Of a DNA stretch of 64,000 nucleotides, positions 10,968 through 21,713 are shown piece after piece (positions within the stretch are counted from its first letter, which is position 1; every line of letters starts with the position of its first letter). This DNA comes from Endomychus coccineus (lineage: Eukaryota > Arthropoda > Insecta > Coleoptera > Endomychidae), in NCBI GenBank assembly GCA_958510875.1, contig OY294068.1, positions 191,604,315 through 191,668,314 of the forward strand, in the 5' to 3' direction. Under the pieces are notes generated by a model, which was given only the letters and a program-made list of their open reading frames with translations, was not told the origin of the DNA and searched no databases. The position numbers and the translations under genes are program-made.

Positions 10968-11810
10968 GTGTCATCATCATCTATTGAGGGGAGGGGGCTT
11001 AGTCTCCTGATGCACTTAAGGCCCTTAGTTGGGCCCATTGTGCGCCCCGTGGTCAGAAGCCAATTCTATTCTAGCAGGTTTGTGGCCCGCCGGAAAACCA
11101 GAATATTGCCAGTGCTGGCTTCCATAAGTTCTTCTGGGAGCAGTTTTGATTATCCGAAGTGTCGGTGCCTGAGGCATGCTAATGCTGGGCATTCCAACAG
11201 GATTTCAGAGGCAGTTTCTTCCACATCCCTGCATTTCCCTACATGTCTGTGATGCCCATAGTGTGGATATGTTTGTTAAGACGGACAGTGACCGGTTAGG
11301 ATTCCAGTCATCCCTCTGATGACACTTATCTTCAGAGAAAGGAGTTTCTTTGAGAGCCTAGGCACTGGCTCTTTGATGAAGAGCTTGGCCTGCCTCATGC
11401 GTGGTGATTCTCGCCACAGTTTGGACCACTCTTTATTCAGTTGGCCCAGAAGGGCGAGACCCCCTACGCAGTTTGATAAAGCGACCATTGGTTCCGACGC
11501 TAGACGACCCTCGCCTGGCTAGAGAGTCGGCCATTTCGTTTCCTACAACTTCGCTGTGTACAGGGACCCAGATGAGTTGAACACAGTGTGTCTCTGCATT
11601 CTTTGACAAGCCTTGATGTGACTCTGGGTGATTTGACAGCTCCCAGAGCCGACCGGCTATCTGTGCAAATATATATGCGCCTATTTACATAGTTTCTTCG
11701 CAGGTTTTCCATGGCACAAGTCAGTATTGCGTAGACCTCCGCCTGAAAAACCGTGCAGTAAGCGCCTAGTCACTGAAATAGTGATCACGTGTCACTTAGA
11801 GGTGCGGTTC
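10968..11810 (-). pseudogene. R1/LOA-like LINE 3' end with RNase H domain (copy B)
   Basis: Minus-strand translation begins AYCTVFQAEVYAILTCAMEN and continues RRIYICTDSRSALGAVKSP, RVTSRLVKECRDTL. These are the catalytic D-E-D region of the LINE RNase H, with the third motif degraded (WVPVHSEVVGNEMADSL-like after frame correction). Next come a SKLWRESPRMRQAKLFIKEP stretch, LSLKISVIRGMTGILTGH and a decayed CCHC-like tail. The 3' end is a TGATGATGA run (TCATCATCAT on plus, about 10968-10980). The 3' UTR matches 61.38-61.53 kb closely. Broken by several frameshifts. Confidence 0.85.
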
Positions 11811-11869
11811 CCACTCGAGAGTGTTCACCATCCTCCCCCCAGGTGAACGAATCCTGATGATGTTAACAC

Positions 11870-12617
11870 CACACTCTCAAGAGTGTTTACCAACACCCAG
11901 TCGGGACCGGGTAGGTGGTTAATGCTCTAATGAGATTTAGGCACCGTCTTCGTATGTAGTCTATGGATCTTCTCAGTGTCGCGTAGCTCTACAGAGAGTG
12001 CTATGCGTCTTGGGAAGATCAGTGTTACGCATCTGTACAGAATGTGCAATGATGTTACGTTTTTTCGTTTCAGCACAAAAGATAAATCACTAAGATTCAT
12101 CTTGTGGAGTTGGTAGTTAACGGTTCAAACCTGTTAGTATATGTGTCAGCAGATTGGCATTAGTTTTAACAATATTCCTCAGTTGCTGTCTTCCCTAATG
12201 AGCTTTCGACTACCTGCAACCGACTAGTTGCCACTCTTCCGAGGGTTGTCATCTGACCCAACAATGGATTGTCTCTTTGATATTGCTCTTCGAGATGCCC
12301 ACCGCTGTTTAGAGATTATTTAACCTCCAGTTCTGCAAACTCATTGGCTATCTAGTTTCCCTTTATTCTAATAGACTGGGATCCAGAAAATGGTGGGTTT
12401 GCCTCCGCTAAGGTTGTTTAGCGTATTCATGCACTGCCACACTAGCTTCGATGTTATTCTCATGCTAACTAGCGCAGCGAGGCTAATGTGGGTTTGCGCT
12501 CTTTCTGCTAGCGCTGTTTGGGCACAGATCGTTATTTCCAGTATCTCCGCATGGAAAACGGTGGCGTGCTTGCCTAGAGTTATAATAATACCTCTACCTT
12601 GGCGACATTGATGCTAA
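11870..12617 (-). pseudogene. R1/LOA-like LINE RNase H relic (copy A)
   Basis: The minus strand reads GKHATVFHAEILEITICAQ, AERAQTHISLAALVSM, RITSKLVWQCMNTLNNL and FWIPVY, an RNase H domain of the same general type as copy B. GISRSNIKETIHCW-like and CR-LKAH-GRQQLRNIVKTN-like blocks follow, then ILTG. It lies immediately upstream of copy B in the same orientation. The DNA differs clearly from copy B, so they are two family members rather than a fresh tandem duplication. Confidence 0.75.
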
Positions 12618-13560
12618 CCAGATGCGCACACGTCGGTTAATTGCATGAATAAGCTAGAATAACAGGAAACTTGGCATACATGCCTTCGGTATATGTACTA
12701 GACACCTTTACCGCTAAAAAAAACATCATAGTTAAGTTAAAAGTTTTCCTTACACAAGGACTAGAAAATATAGGCCCACGGTTCTCCAAGCACCCACACT
12801 ACTTTCGGCAAATGAAGTAACAGTAGCAATGTACCGTCTCGAGCGGTATGTCTACAACTTTAAATTAGTGAACGAAACTATGTCAAGCGGAAGTGAAACT
12901 TCGGAGCAAGAATCCGTTTTAGTAGAAGTTCTGGCCCGAGTATCCCATAATTTAACTGCAAAACTAATTAAGAATGACGCTTTACTCAGATCAGAAGGAC
13001 AAACTTAATTTTACTAATCATGTAAAAGTCATAGTCAGCTTACAAGGAGAAGCTTGTAATTTCTTGATTCAAGTTTGAATTCCATCATTCAAGCAATTAG
13101 TGTATTGCTCGAAATTTCTGAATTGTCCCAAGTTTCAAACATGAAGACAAAGTCTCGAGATAACACGTGACAATCAATTCTGAGCTAGTTTTCCAAGCGA
13201 ACATTTTATCCATAACTGATATTGAAATCACTTGAGGGGATGAGATTCAATTGGATTTCCTTGAAAGCGTTTGATAGAAGAATGCAAGAAGCGGTTTTTA
13301 AAATAGATTTAACATTTCTCGTGATTGAACTCTTAGTTCCAACCCTTTATGCATGACATAATGGTTATTTTAGTTCTACACTGAATATCTTACTGTGGTA
13401 TATTTAAACTGTTACTATATGAATTCATAATAGATACATGCAATATTCACTTACATCTAACATTTCCTTCCATACAGTCAGAAAATGAATACAAGAGCCC
13501 CATCGGTGTATATAATAACACTAAAAATTAAAATCAATAACCACTTCATCTACAACTACT
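12618..13560. other. No recognised feature; one short open frame
   Basis: A 42-codon frame starting at about 12889 (MSSGSETSEQESVLVEVLAR...) has a protein-like composition but no motif I can name. It could be a decayed gag-like or host fragment. The rest is AT-rich. Confidence 0.3.
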
Positions 13561-13566
13561 CAGAAA

Positions 13567-13640
13567 CAATGGCGGATTAAGAAATTGGGGAGGTGCTAGG
13601 CATAAATAATTAAATTGGGGTCCAAGAATCTGTGAGGGTA
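13567..13640 (+). mobile_element. hAT-like transposon terminus (solo end)
   Basis: Begins CAATGGCGGATTAAGAAAT followed by a GGGG-rich block and GCTAGGC. This resembles the end at 3019-3070 and general CAGTGGCGGATTAAG-type hAT starts. No partner end found. Confidence 0.5.
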
Positions 13641-15045
13641 CAAATTACTCTTACTTGTGGATAAACTATAAGTTCTATTTTATCGCTTGGTTGCCGACAG
13701 CTACAGTGAAGACGGTCGTGAGTTATATTTTAGATGTTAAAATTTGGGCACCAGAGTATTTTTAACCAACCAATAAATTATGTATGTAACTAGGGGATTC
13801 AAAGACTCAAAGTCCCCAGGTTAAATAACCCTGAAATTATACAAAAAATGAAAGACCTGTACACAGAATGATTGAAATTTACTGGTAATTGAAATAATAT
13901 TGTTGATACCATTTATAACAAAACTTAATATTAATGAGTTATGAAGTGAATGAATTGAAATATGAATGAAATTAAATTGCTTAAATCAAAGTGAACAGTT
14001 AAATTTACACATATACAAGTACTCAAATGATTATTTCAAATGTTACATAACACCAAAAGTTGGGTAGCCTGACCTGGTGACTGCTGGGTAAGATGTTATA
14101 TTTGCTCGATTATGGATTAGTACTTCCTACTTGATTCCTGCCACAAAGCTAATACAATTTCCACGATTGTACATCACAAGTAAATCAGCAACTTCTAAAG
14201 CAATTTTTCCCCAGCAGATTCAAGCCAACCTCAGAACTCGTACACTTGTTGAATTTTTTTCACAACATAAACAAAAAATCCTGAAATCACGAAATGTTCA
14301 AACCTCTATTGCTCTATTGTCCTCAGAAGACAGACATGAACAGAATACATAACGATTGTTGAACAAATTAGGACTAACCTATGTCCTGTCAGATATCACC
14401 TGGGAAGGCAAATTAATTCTTGAAGTCAGTGAATAAATCAAATGGAATTACAAAGATATTTACCTCTATCACGATAGGGTTTTTCCTTTCAATGAAACAA
14501 ACTTTACTTCCGTCCAAAACCAGTCACGTTGAAACTAAGTTTTAATCCCCTAAGGTGCATCTATTACACAAATTTTTCCAATTAATCCACTCCAAATTGG
14601 TAATTGATGCCTTTGCTTTCAACGGAAGAATATTCCCAGAATTTGGTTCCAAACGTAAGTTTGGTATCACCTCCCTGTTGAAATAACCTAGAAACACGAC
14701 CTTCCACTTGCGACGATTTGACAAGAAGTACGTCATTTTCTCGGCCTTTCCGGTGCTTCAATGTCTCACAGAACAACCTCGAAATAGAAGCGGTAACTAC
14801 AGAATTTGACACTGAATATCCCTGACTCGGAGAATATACGGTCTAGTATAGCTGACATCACAGGAGTTAACCGATTGTAGTACAGCGGTCATTTCTAAGC
14901 CGTTAAGTGAAATTTACACGTTACAAATTTTCCAAAATTTAAGCCTTAATTGGATTAATCGTCTTCAAAAATCTCTATTTTTTAATTTTGACCAAAAAAT
15001 GCGATTTCCTGTTTGAATTTTTATTGAAATTTCGAAAAAAAAATA
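13641..15045. other. Unassigned stretch with overlapping short open frames
   Basis: A plus-strand open stretch at 14110-14352 and two minus-strand open frames at 14542-14812 overlap here. None shows a domain I recognise. Base composition is less AT-rich than the flanks around 14.6-14.85 kb, so a decayed retroelement body is possible. Confidence 0.3.
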
Positions 15046-15047
15046 TA

Positions 15048-15395
15048 AAGTAGCGTGGCCTCCTCGTTCAGCCAACTTGAACCCCTTCGATTTTCAATCT
15101 TTAGGATTATTCGAAATCAACGGTTCCAATTGAAAACAAGGGTCATCTTGAACAAAGCGTTACTCTATCACGCTATCTATGCGAGATAATTCGGAGCAAG
15201 GAAGGCTTATTGAACCAACACCCTTGAGGAATCGGCTAGAAAATTGCTTTGACAACGTTTCAACTTTTTCAAAAGCGGCGTAGCTCTTTATGGAAGCATT
15301 TCCGGACATAAGTTAATATGAATTTGTTTTCTTATTTTTTCATGTATAATCACCTGAAATTTGGAATATGAATTTTCGAACACACTGTAGTAGAA
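15048..15395 (+). pseudogene. Mariner-type transposase C-terminal fragment and 3' end
   Basis: The plus strand reads WPPRSANLNPFDFQSLGLFE, the block around the third catalytic Asp of the DUF4817-type transposase lineage with N in place of the expected D in SPDLNP. INGSN-like and C-terminal helices follow. The subterminal GCGTAGCTC...GCATTTCCGGACATA sequence at 15271-15310 is shared with 7.65 and 9.4 kb. The fragment is 5'-truncated and non-functional. It belongs to the same family as 9343-10010, since both have GLFEINGSN-like or LFEINGLGSN sequence after this block. Confidence 0.7.
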
Positions 15396-15399
15396 TAAC

Positions 15400-15660
15400 T
15401 TCCTGTTGTTGCCCGCGCCAGAACTGCAGTTTTTCCTTAATTACAAAAGAGTGAGAGGACAACGCGTATGCCCCCTCGACTCCTAAGATTAGACAATACG
15501 CATGTTGTGAAAGCTCCATGGATCGTCCCTATCACTACAAATTTTACGATGTGAAGATATCATCAGCGAAACAAGCAATTAAAACATACTACTTGAGGCG
15601 TAGGTTCAAACAATTTTACCCAAGGGAAGCTACCACCAGGTTTTAGTTGTTATTAACTTG
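15400..15660. other. No recognised feature
   Basis: Moderately GC-rich segment just before a PLE terminus. No motif recognised. Confidence 0.3.
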
Positions 15661-15664
15661 TATA

Positions 15665-15800
15665 TAAAATTCTCGGGAAATAGGTCACACTAACACATAT
15701 GCTTATTATTCTCGTCTTTACGTACGTTTCGGTCTTACGACCATCATCACAAGACGTATAACTGTATAAACGTGATTCTTAAAATGTGCTATAAATTGAG
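15665..15800 (-). mobile_element. PLE1 terminal-repeat fragment
   Basis: Starts with the PLE1 terminus (AATTCTCGGGAAATAGGTC on plus, also at 5017-5040), then the hammerhead region in antisense, then about 40 bp of diverged sequence. It represents the 3' end of a PLE1 copy lying on the minus strand, truncated soon after the ribozyme. Confidence 0.85.
15714..15755 (-). ncRNA. Hammerhead motif with broken core (PLE1)
   Basis: Same layout as the intact copies (GTCTT, stem II GGTC/GACC, GAAA, AAGAC), but the CTGATGA core reads GTGATGA. The first core C, essential for hammerhead catalysis, is replaced by G. It is predicted inactive. Confidence 0.75.
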
Positions 15801-17755
15801 TTGAAGATCTAATTCCGACAAGTTATTTCTTCTGCAAATATATCTTGTAATTCCTATGTAATAGATTGTGAATAAAATGAAAATCATATTAAAGGAAAAA
15901 ATAACTTCTAGACAGAGTATCAGTGGGGACTGGTTAACCTCAATAACCACGATTATGAATTATTTTAACTTGTTTCCCAAGTTTTCGGTTGCGTTTCCGT
16001 GCCGTTGTCGCACGACGTACGTATGAAATTCTCGGCACAGTTGGGACTACACTATTTGCATATTCATGACTGTTAATTCAATTTGGTAGTACAATAACGG
16101 AGCAAACAAGCTGCCTCATGTAGCTATATTGGGTTATACGCCAAATGTAATAACAATATGTGGCTGCGAGTAACAACATTAATAAAAGCTCCCGTTAAAC
16201 ATCGCATCGTTTAAATTACGGTAGCTTTTCTACAGACTTTTTAGAGACTAGAAATTTATTAGTACTTATTCCGCATCGTCATATCTGTTTGAAGGCCAAC
16301 CAAACTTACTTGATTGATGGCTTGGTTCAGTGTAAGGGTTTTTTGAGTTGAATATCATTTGATTTCCATGATAATTCAAGGAAGCAACGTAGAATTCTGC
16401 AGAAAATAGAAACTAAAATGCCATTCTGTCGGCAAACCTCATCTACCCCTGAAAAAAAACTCGAATGACAAGCTGTTGTTCCATTTTCAAAGTTCGTTTT
16501 CAAATTTTTAACTGAAACTGACATAGTAAACAGTCATTTTGATAAACTGCATTTTTGAAACTCTTTATTCCCCCGATCCGGCAACATTTTCATGTTCCCA
16601 AAATTGAAATAAGCGTTGGAGGGGAGACATTTCGATGTAATTGAAGAAATGCTGAAAGATATCTCATATACGCCATATGAGGACTACTTTCCGAAGAGAA
16701 ACAACGCTGAGAGGAATGTATGTGCCGAAGGGGTGACCAATACCAAAAGAATAGATAAATAAAAACCTTGTTACTTTTTTAATAGACCATGCATTTATAA
16801 TTAAAATTCATCAGCCAAAACACTGTATATGCGATTCTACTCGCTTTTGTACATTATTTGTACGATTAATGAAACAATTCAAAAATGCAATTGTATCGAA
16901 ATAATTCGTGAAATTACTCGCCAAACCATATCCGATCATTTACGGTAGATTAGTTGTCGATGATTGGAAACAATTATTCATTTGGAAAGTCAGTAGTTAA
17001 TTTGTCTGAACTGACATGTGAATAAAAAATATTTATTCCGTTGGGAATGATCACGTCCAGCCGTATAATGTCCGGAGCCGTTGGGTCAGTTTTGCAATAC
17101 GATTTATAGCCTCCGGGAACTAGGTACACTTCGAAGGAAAAACACGTATCAATCCGATTTACCATGTTTTTAATACTAGCTGTTTTCCGCGGATATGCCC
17201 ACAGAAACAGCTAACACCAGTAAGGACGTGTAGTGATGTCGACTTGGCTGCCGCCATGTCTTCCCCGAGTTTCAAGGCTTAAATGCATATTGCAAATGAT
17301 TAGAAACAGTTGAAGACGTGGAAATACGTCAAATTATACATATAATCGAGCTTAGAAAAATACATTCTTAGTGGATGCTTACGCCGTTTAAGGGCATTGT
17401 TTCGTTTTCACCATCAATCGATCGAGTGGACTGTATTTTCATGGGTCTTTTCTGGATTAATTAAAACTATTTTCAAACAATAACATTTATTTAAATAGAT
17501 AATTTTGGACTCTTTCAAGAGGTTTTAAAAACTGTACTTGCGGGCTGCTACATCTTTTCTTAACTACTCATTTTCTACCTGGTTCCTCGACAAGAGGGTA
17601 AATCCGGGTTGAGAGTGGTAATAATGGAGGGGCATGAGCCATAACTTATAACTAACTTAAACAAGAATAGGAACTATCACTTACTTTAAATTATACATAC
17701 TTAATAATAAACAAATACAATGAACTAATTAACAATATTTAAAACCAGGCATGTT
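15801..17755. other. No recognised feature
   Basis: AT-rich. A 63-codon minus-strand frame at 16974-17165 (MVNRIDTCFSFEVYLVPGGY...) runs from ATG to TAA with a plausible protein-like sequence, but I recognise no family. Without splice signals or homology I do not call it a gene. Confidence 0.35.
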
Positions 17756-17757
17756 TC

Positions 17758-17835
17758 ATTATTTTGGAGATTTCGAGACGAGTGACTCAGTTAGTGAATG
17801 AGTGGTATTCGCTTTTTATATAATATACGTACGTC
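17758..17835 (+). repeat. Dispersed repeat, copy 1
   Basis: GGAGATTTCGAGACGAGTGA and, after a short gap, GAATGAGTGGTATTCGCTTT, then a TATATAA-rich block. The same order recurs at 62222-62280. It is a dispersed repeat of unknown type. Confidence 0.55.
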
Positions 17836-17904
17836 TATAGATATCGATATAGATTGGGAACACATTATTTATTTGCAAACGACCTGCTTGTAGCACTAAT
17901 AAGT

Positions 17905-17955
17905 ACGAAATAATCACCCTTATCCACTAAAAATGCTATTAAAGTACTAAGAACC
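17905..17955 (-). mobile_element. PLE2 terminal fragment, degraded
   Basis: ATAATCACCCTTATCCACTA on plus is the reverse complement of the conserved sequence that follows the PLE2 ribozyme (21165-21185). The adjacent hammerhead is too mutated to score. It ends near the mariner fragment. Confidence 0.65.
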
Positions 17956-17959
17956 TTTT

Positions 17960-18120
17960 AATTACCACTTGGATCGTTGGAGCCAAATTTGTTTCCGCCG
18001 ACCCATTTTTTCAAGTTTGGAAATAGATAAAAAAGCAGAAGGGCAAGGGGGGCAAATCTGGAGAATATAGTGGATGACGAACCAATTCGTAGCGCAATTC
18101 ATGCAATATACAAAAATACC
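17960..18120 (-). pseudogene. Mariner transposase fragment
   Basis: The minus strand reads LHELRYELVRHPLYSPDLPP followed by FQT-type residues and GRRKQIWL-like sequence after a shift. This is the mariner block carrying the third catalytic Asp (PYSPDLAPSDF). The DNA is similar to 32790-32890. Only the C-terminal part remains, and there are frameshifts after SPDLPP. Confidence 0.75.
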
Positions 18121-18765
18121 TTTCATTAGGATCGTAATCATGATCTTGTACTATTAAAAATAATGAATAATAATCATTGTCTATGGTGGATGTAGTTGAA
18201 CGTTCTTGCAACAGTGTTTGCGTTTTAGCACCGAAAAACTGTGTCCTAGTTATATACTAAATAAGTATTGAATGTTATAAACTCGTATTTCAAACAGAAG
18301 CGACTCATCTTCGGTTCGGGCAACTGCATGAAATCAATTACGAACAGTATTATGTGGAAATAGCGTTTCGCATACGTGTCATAACGCTTGATAAATCAAA
18401 TTTATTAGAGGGAAATTTCATTAAACTTTCAAATAATTATCTTATAAGATGATTTACAGCGCGTATGAACGCATTTCCATGCTCAATTTATTGAGGAGTG
18501 GTGTAATAAATTCCAAGTATTTTACTTATAGATTTTAGACTTCCATTATTTGACAGATTAGAATAATACAGCCATGTTTTGATTTTATTGCTTTGCGTAG
18601 CATAAACTGTTCATAAATTAGTATTAAATCGTATAAGCAACAGACGCAATAAAATCTTTGGGTGGTGAAATTAATACCTACTCGAAATAACTAAGTGTAA
18701 ATATATCGTGCAATGATAAATTGTATGGTGCAGAAAAAAAAATTCACGTATGTAATTCTCCCCTA
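18121..18765. other. No recognised feature
   Basis: AT-rich, nothing recognised on either strand. Confidence 0.4.
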
Positions 18766-18769
18766 TATA

Positions 18770-18968
18770 GAGATGTAGAGGCTTCCAGACACTTCAGGAA
18801 GGATAAGATATTGGGACGAGGCCGTGCTTTTTTTTTAAGGAAGTTTACCGATCCAGCATTGGCCTGATTTGGCCTCTAAAAAATGTCAACGCAACTATGT
18901 CGAGGCCGGGATTTGAGCCCACTTTCCTCCCAAATACTAATTGAGCTTATGCCGAAATAACGAGAGTA
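18770..18968 (-). mobile_element. tRNA-derived SINE
   Basis: On the minus strand a tRNA-like head contains an A-box-like TAAGCTCAATTAG and a B-box-like GGGCTCAAATCCC about 30 bp downstream, then CGGCCTCGACA resembling an acceptor/T-arm end. A non-tRNA body with an internal A-run follows. The two boxes would serve as an RNA polymerase III promoter. No tRNA secondary structure with a full anticodon arm is retained, so I call a SINE rather than a tRNA gene. No similar copy was seen in the window. Confidence 0.6.
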
Positions 18969-18989
18969 CAATAATTGATAGATGAATCC

Positions 18990-20045
18990 TATGTCATAAA
19001 ATTAGCGCTGATGGAGCGTAATGCAATCGAGCATTGATTTAAATAATTGATATGTGAGTATAGTTCTGAAGTGAAGTGAGTATACGATTGAACCATCCTT
19101 GATTTTAACTTTTTCAAAGAAGCCCACAAGCATGCTATCGCAGCATGGTCTTGATGTGACCTGCATTCTTTGCCGGCACTTCCTTCGTTTATCTTTGCCG
19201 ACATTTACAATGGATATGCACAGCTTATTGCGCAGTGGAGGTATTATAGTCGCTTATACCTCTAGTCCACATTGGGAGACAAGAGATCCAGATCCACTCA
19301 ATACTTCATAGATTGTACAGACAGCCCGCGTGCTTCCAGTCTTCGAAGGGTTCGTCGTCGTGGACCTACTGAAGAATGAAGCCTTACCTTTAGGAAGCAT
19401 CTCAAATGCTTCTTCGCTGTAGAGCTTCCACCTCTGGCCGAATATCTACCTATGACATTCTCGATACCGTTACACTCTCAGCGTCTAGATATTCAAAACC
19501 ACGGCTCGTCGATGCTGACTCAAGTAAAGATGAACCAACCCGTGATTTTGATGTACCAGTGATGTGTGTGACACAATAGCAGTGATTTTACAAACAGTTT
19601 GTACTACAGAGATGGATGGGACGGTATTTGTGAAACCTGTTACCTTCTGTGAGCGAGGACGAGTCAAAGTCTACAACTTGTGTTCGCCTATTCCTATCTG
19701 TAGAGTGCACTTTGGCACGAGTGATGCTTTTGAGAGCCATTTCTTCTTTGGAATTTGGTCGTTCCATATCAAGGGTACCTGTCGTCATCAATCAATTAGT
19801 AACCGCTTTTGCATGAGCGTGCCGTTATTCCACTCCGCCTGATATTCTGTTTTTCGGGTCATGAAACTCTTCTAGTGGAGCGGTCGTGGTCGTATGTCTC
19901 CAAACTTGGAATCCCTTATCTTCCCAATGCTTGGAGCCGCTCTCCACATCACCGTTCCCACTTGAACATGTTTCGCTTGCCGTGTCAACCTCAAGCCAAC
20001 GTTGACTGATTCACCGCTACTTCATAAACTTCGGAACAGACTGTA
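18990..20045. other. Relatively GC-rich unassigned stretch
   Basis: Less AT-rich than its surroundings, with overlapping open frames on both strands (plus 19099-19311 and 19564-19842; minus 19588-19791). None has a motif I recognise. It could be a decayed transposon body. Confidence 0.35.
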
Positions 20046-21095
20046 ACAGTGACGAAATCACAATTCTCTACACTACATACAGTATACATTTATTTGCAGA
20101 CCAAAAGAAAAAGTCGTCATTTCAATTTGTTTTTTTTTCTATTCACACTAAAAGTGAATCCGAAACGACGGAAAATTTCCGATACTGCCTTTTTTATGAA
20201 GAAAAAACGACGCTTACACTACAAGCTCTTCATGTCTAGATTAATGAGTGGTTCGATTATTTCGAACAGCAGTTTTGCTAATAAAATGTGTCATTTTAAT
20301 AGTCGAACCTGACTTTGTACAACTAATTTTCGAACAGAGGTGCACATATTGATAGGATTGCGTGATGTGATATTATATGGATGCTTGCTGTGTTTCAGTA
20401 TTCTTACTAGGCGCTCACACATATTGAAATATCGATCTCTAGATGATACGGGTAAAAGGGAAATTTCTTGCTGTTATAAATAAAATATATGTTGCCAGGT
20501 TTAATCAGTGCCCTAATAGCCTTTAATCGGGCTCGCACCGCTGACTTTGGTTTTATTTCAATAATGCAATTCCTATTTCGAAGCCGAAGTGGCTGTAGGG
20601 AAATAACGGGGAAATCACATTGCGGATAGGCACTCAACCGTAATATAGAGGGATAGGTTTCCCGGCCGTCAGTACCGTTTTTCCGTCTCGACACGCATTT
20701 TGATGCGATTCGTCACTGATCTTGTTATTCTCATTTATATGTGCATTAAATCCGCCCTCGGCTAGATACCTAGGCTACACTTTCTCATCCTTGACCCCAT
20801 ATGACAATTTCCTTTTTATACATTCGACAATTTTACATTTTCAAATAATGTTCGCTGATGTGCGAAGTATTTCCTTTCATTTAATGGAGGAATATGATCT
20901 ATAATCTAACCATAGCAATTTATAAAAGTATAAAGCAGGACCAATTTATTGGCAGGCATTTTTACGTCGTTTTTGTTGATATTTGGATATCTGTTTACTT
21001 TTCTGATTTAGCTCGTTAGGTGCACATTACGTTTCAAAACATTACTTTTAGTTCTTGTAGATATTAAAAAATATATAAAACAGTGTAATTATAGC
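20046..21095. other. No recognised feature
   Basis: Nothing recognised apart from short open frames without motifs. Confidence 0.4.
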
Positions 21096-21099
21096 TGTA

Positions 21100-21245
21100 C
21101 AATTCAGTTTACTCTGATGATGACTACTTGGTAGCCGAAAGGTCCTCAGTACTTGAACAGTATTTTTAGTGGATAAGGGTGATTATTATCTTGTCAATAA
21201 TGTTATAATATATACATAGTGTGAACTCGTTATTTATAGTTTATA
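21100..21245 (+). mobile_element. PLE2 terminal-repeat fragment
   Basis: Contains a hammerhead motif, then TTTTTAGTGGATAAGGGTGA, and after about 40 bp ATGTTATAATATATACATAG with AGTGTGAACTC. The first part recurs inverted at 41600-41690 and the last part at 44245-44280, next to a PLE coding fragment. This defines a second Penelope-like family distinct from PLE1. Confidence 0.75.
21110..21151 (+). ncRNA. Hammerhead ribozyme motif (PLE2 class)
   Basis: Stem I TACT/AGTA (4 bp), CTGATGA core at 21114-21120, stem II GACTAC/GTAGCC (one mismatch), GAAA at 21137-21140, minimal stem III around GG/CC, and a UC cleavage site before AGTA. The core is intact. The stem sequences differ from PLE1 while the fold is preserved, which supports a real RNA structure. 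Confidence 0.72.
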
Positions 21246-21585
21246 AGTGATATCACTGTTTGACCTGACGAAGCTGAACCTTGTCTATGATAAATAGTTA
21301 AAGGTGGTTCTTATCCAACAACGTTCGTAAAATTATTACAATACTTTCCAAGAATCACGAACAATGGTAACTTTCCTCGAAGAGATAAGTAAAATTTTTA
21401 GATAGCAACCTTCAAAGAGGTACGAGTTAATTACCCAACGATGCCGACCTATCTCCAGATCGAAGAGATTAGCATGAGCTTTTATAGCGTCTAATCTAAA
21501 CACTTACCGTTCATAATAATAGATTGAGCGGTTTACTCACCTGCAACAAAAATTATACATTATAAATATATAACTCACTCTCAGC
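21246..21585. other. No recognised feature
   Basis: AT-rich spacer between two PLE fragments. Confidence 0.4.
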
Positions 21586-21713
21586 AAGAATTTAGTTCTA
21601 GGTTCATAGACAGTAAATTAAAAACTACTTCAAAAACGTTTTGATTGAAATCAAAAATAAACCCATTATTGACCTGACACTGTTTGAAAAATAACCAATA
21701 AAAAATAACTAAC

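Noticed and set aside
16974..17165. 63-codon ATG-to-stop frame as a host gene
   Set aside because: Protein-like appearance only; no motif, no paralogue in the window, no splice evidence.
18900..18968. Functional tRNA gene
   Set aside because: Only box-like motifs remain; the anticodon arm and acceptor pairing do not form a cloverleaf.
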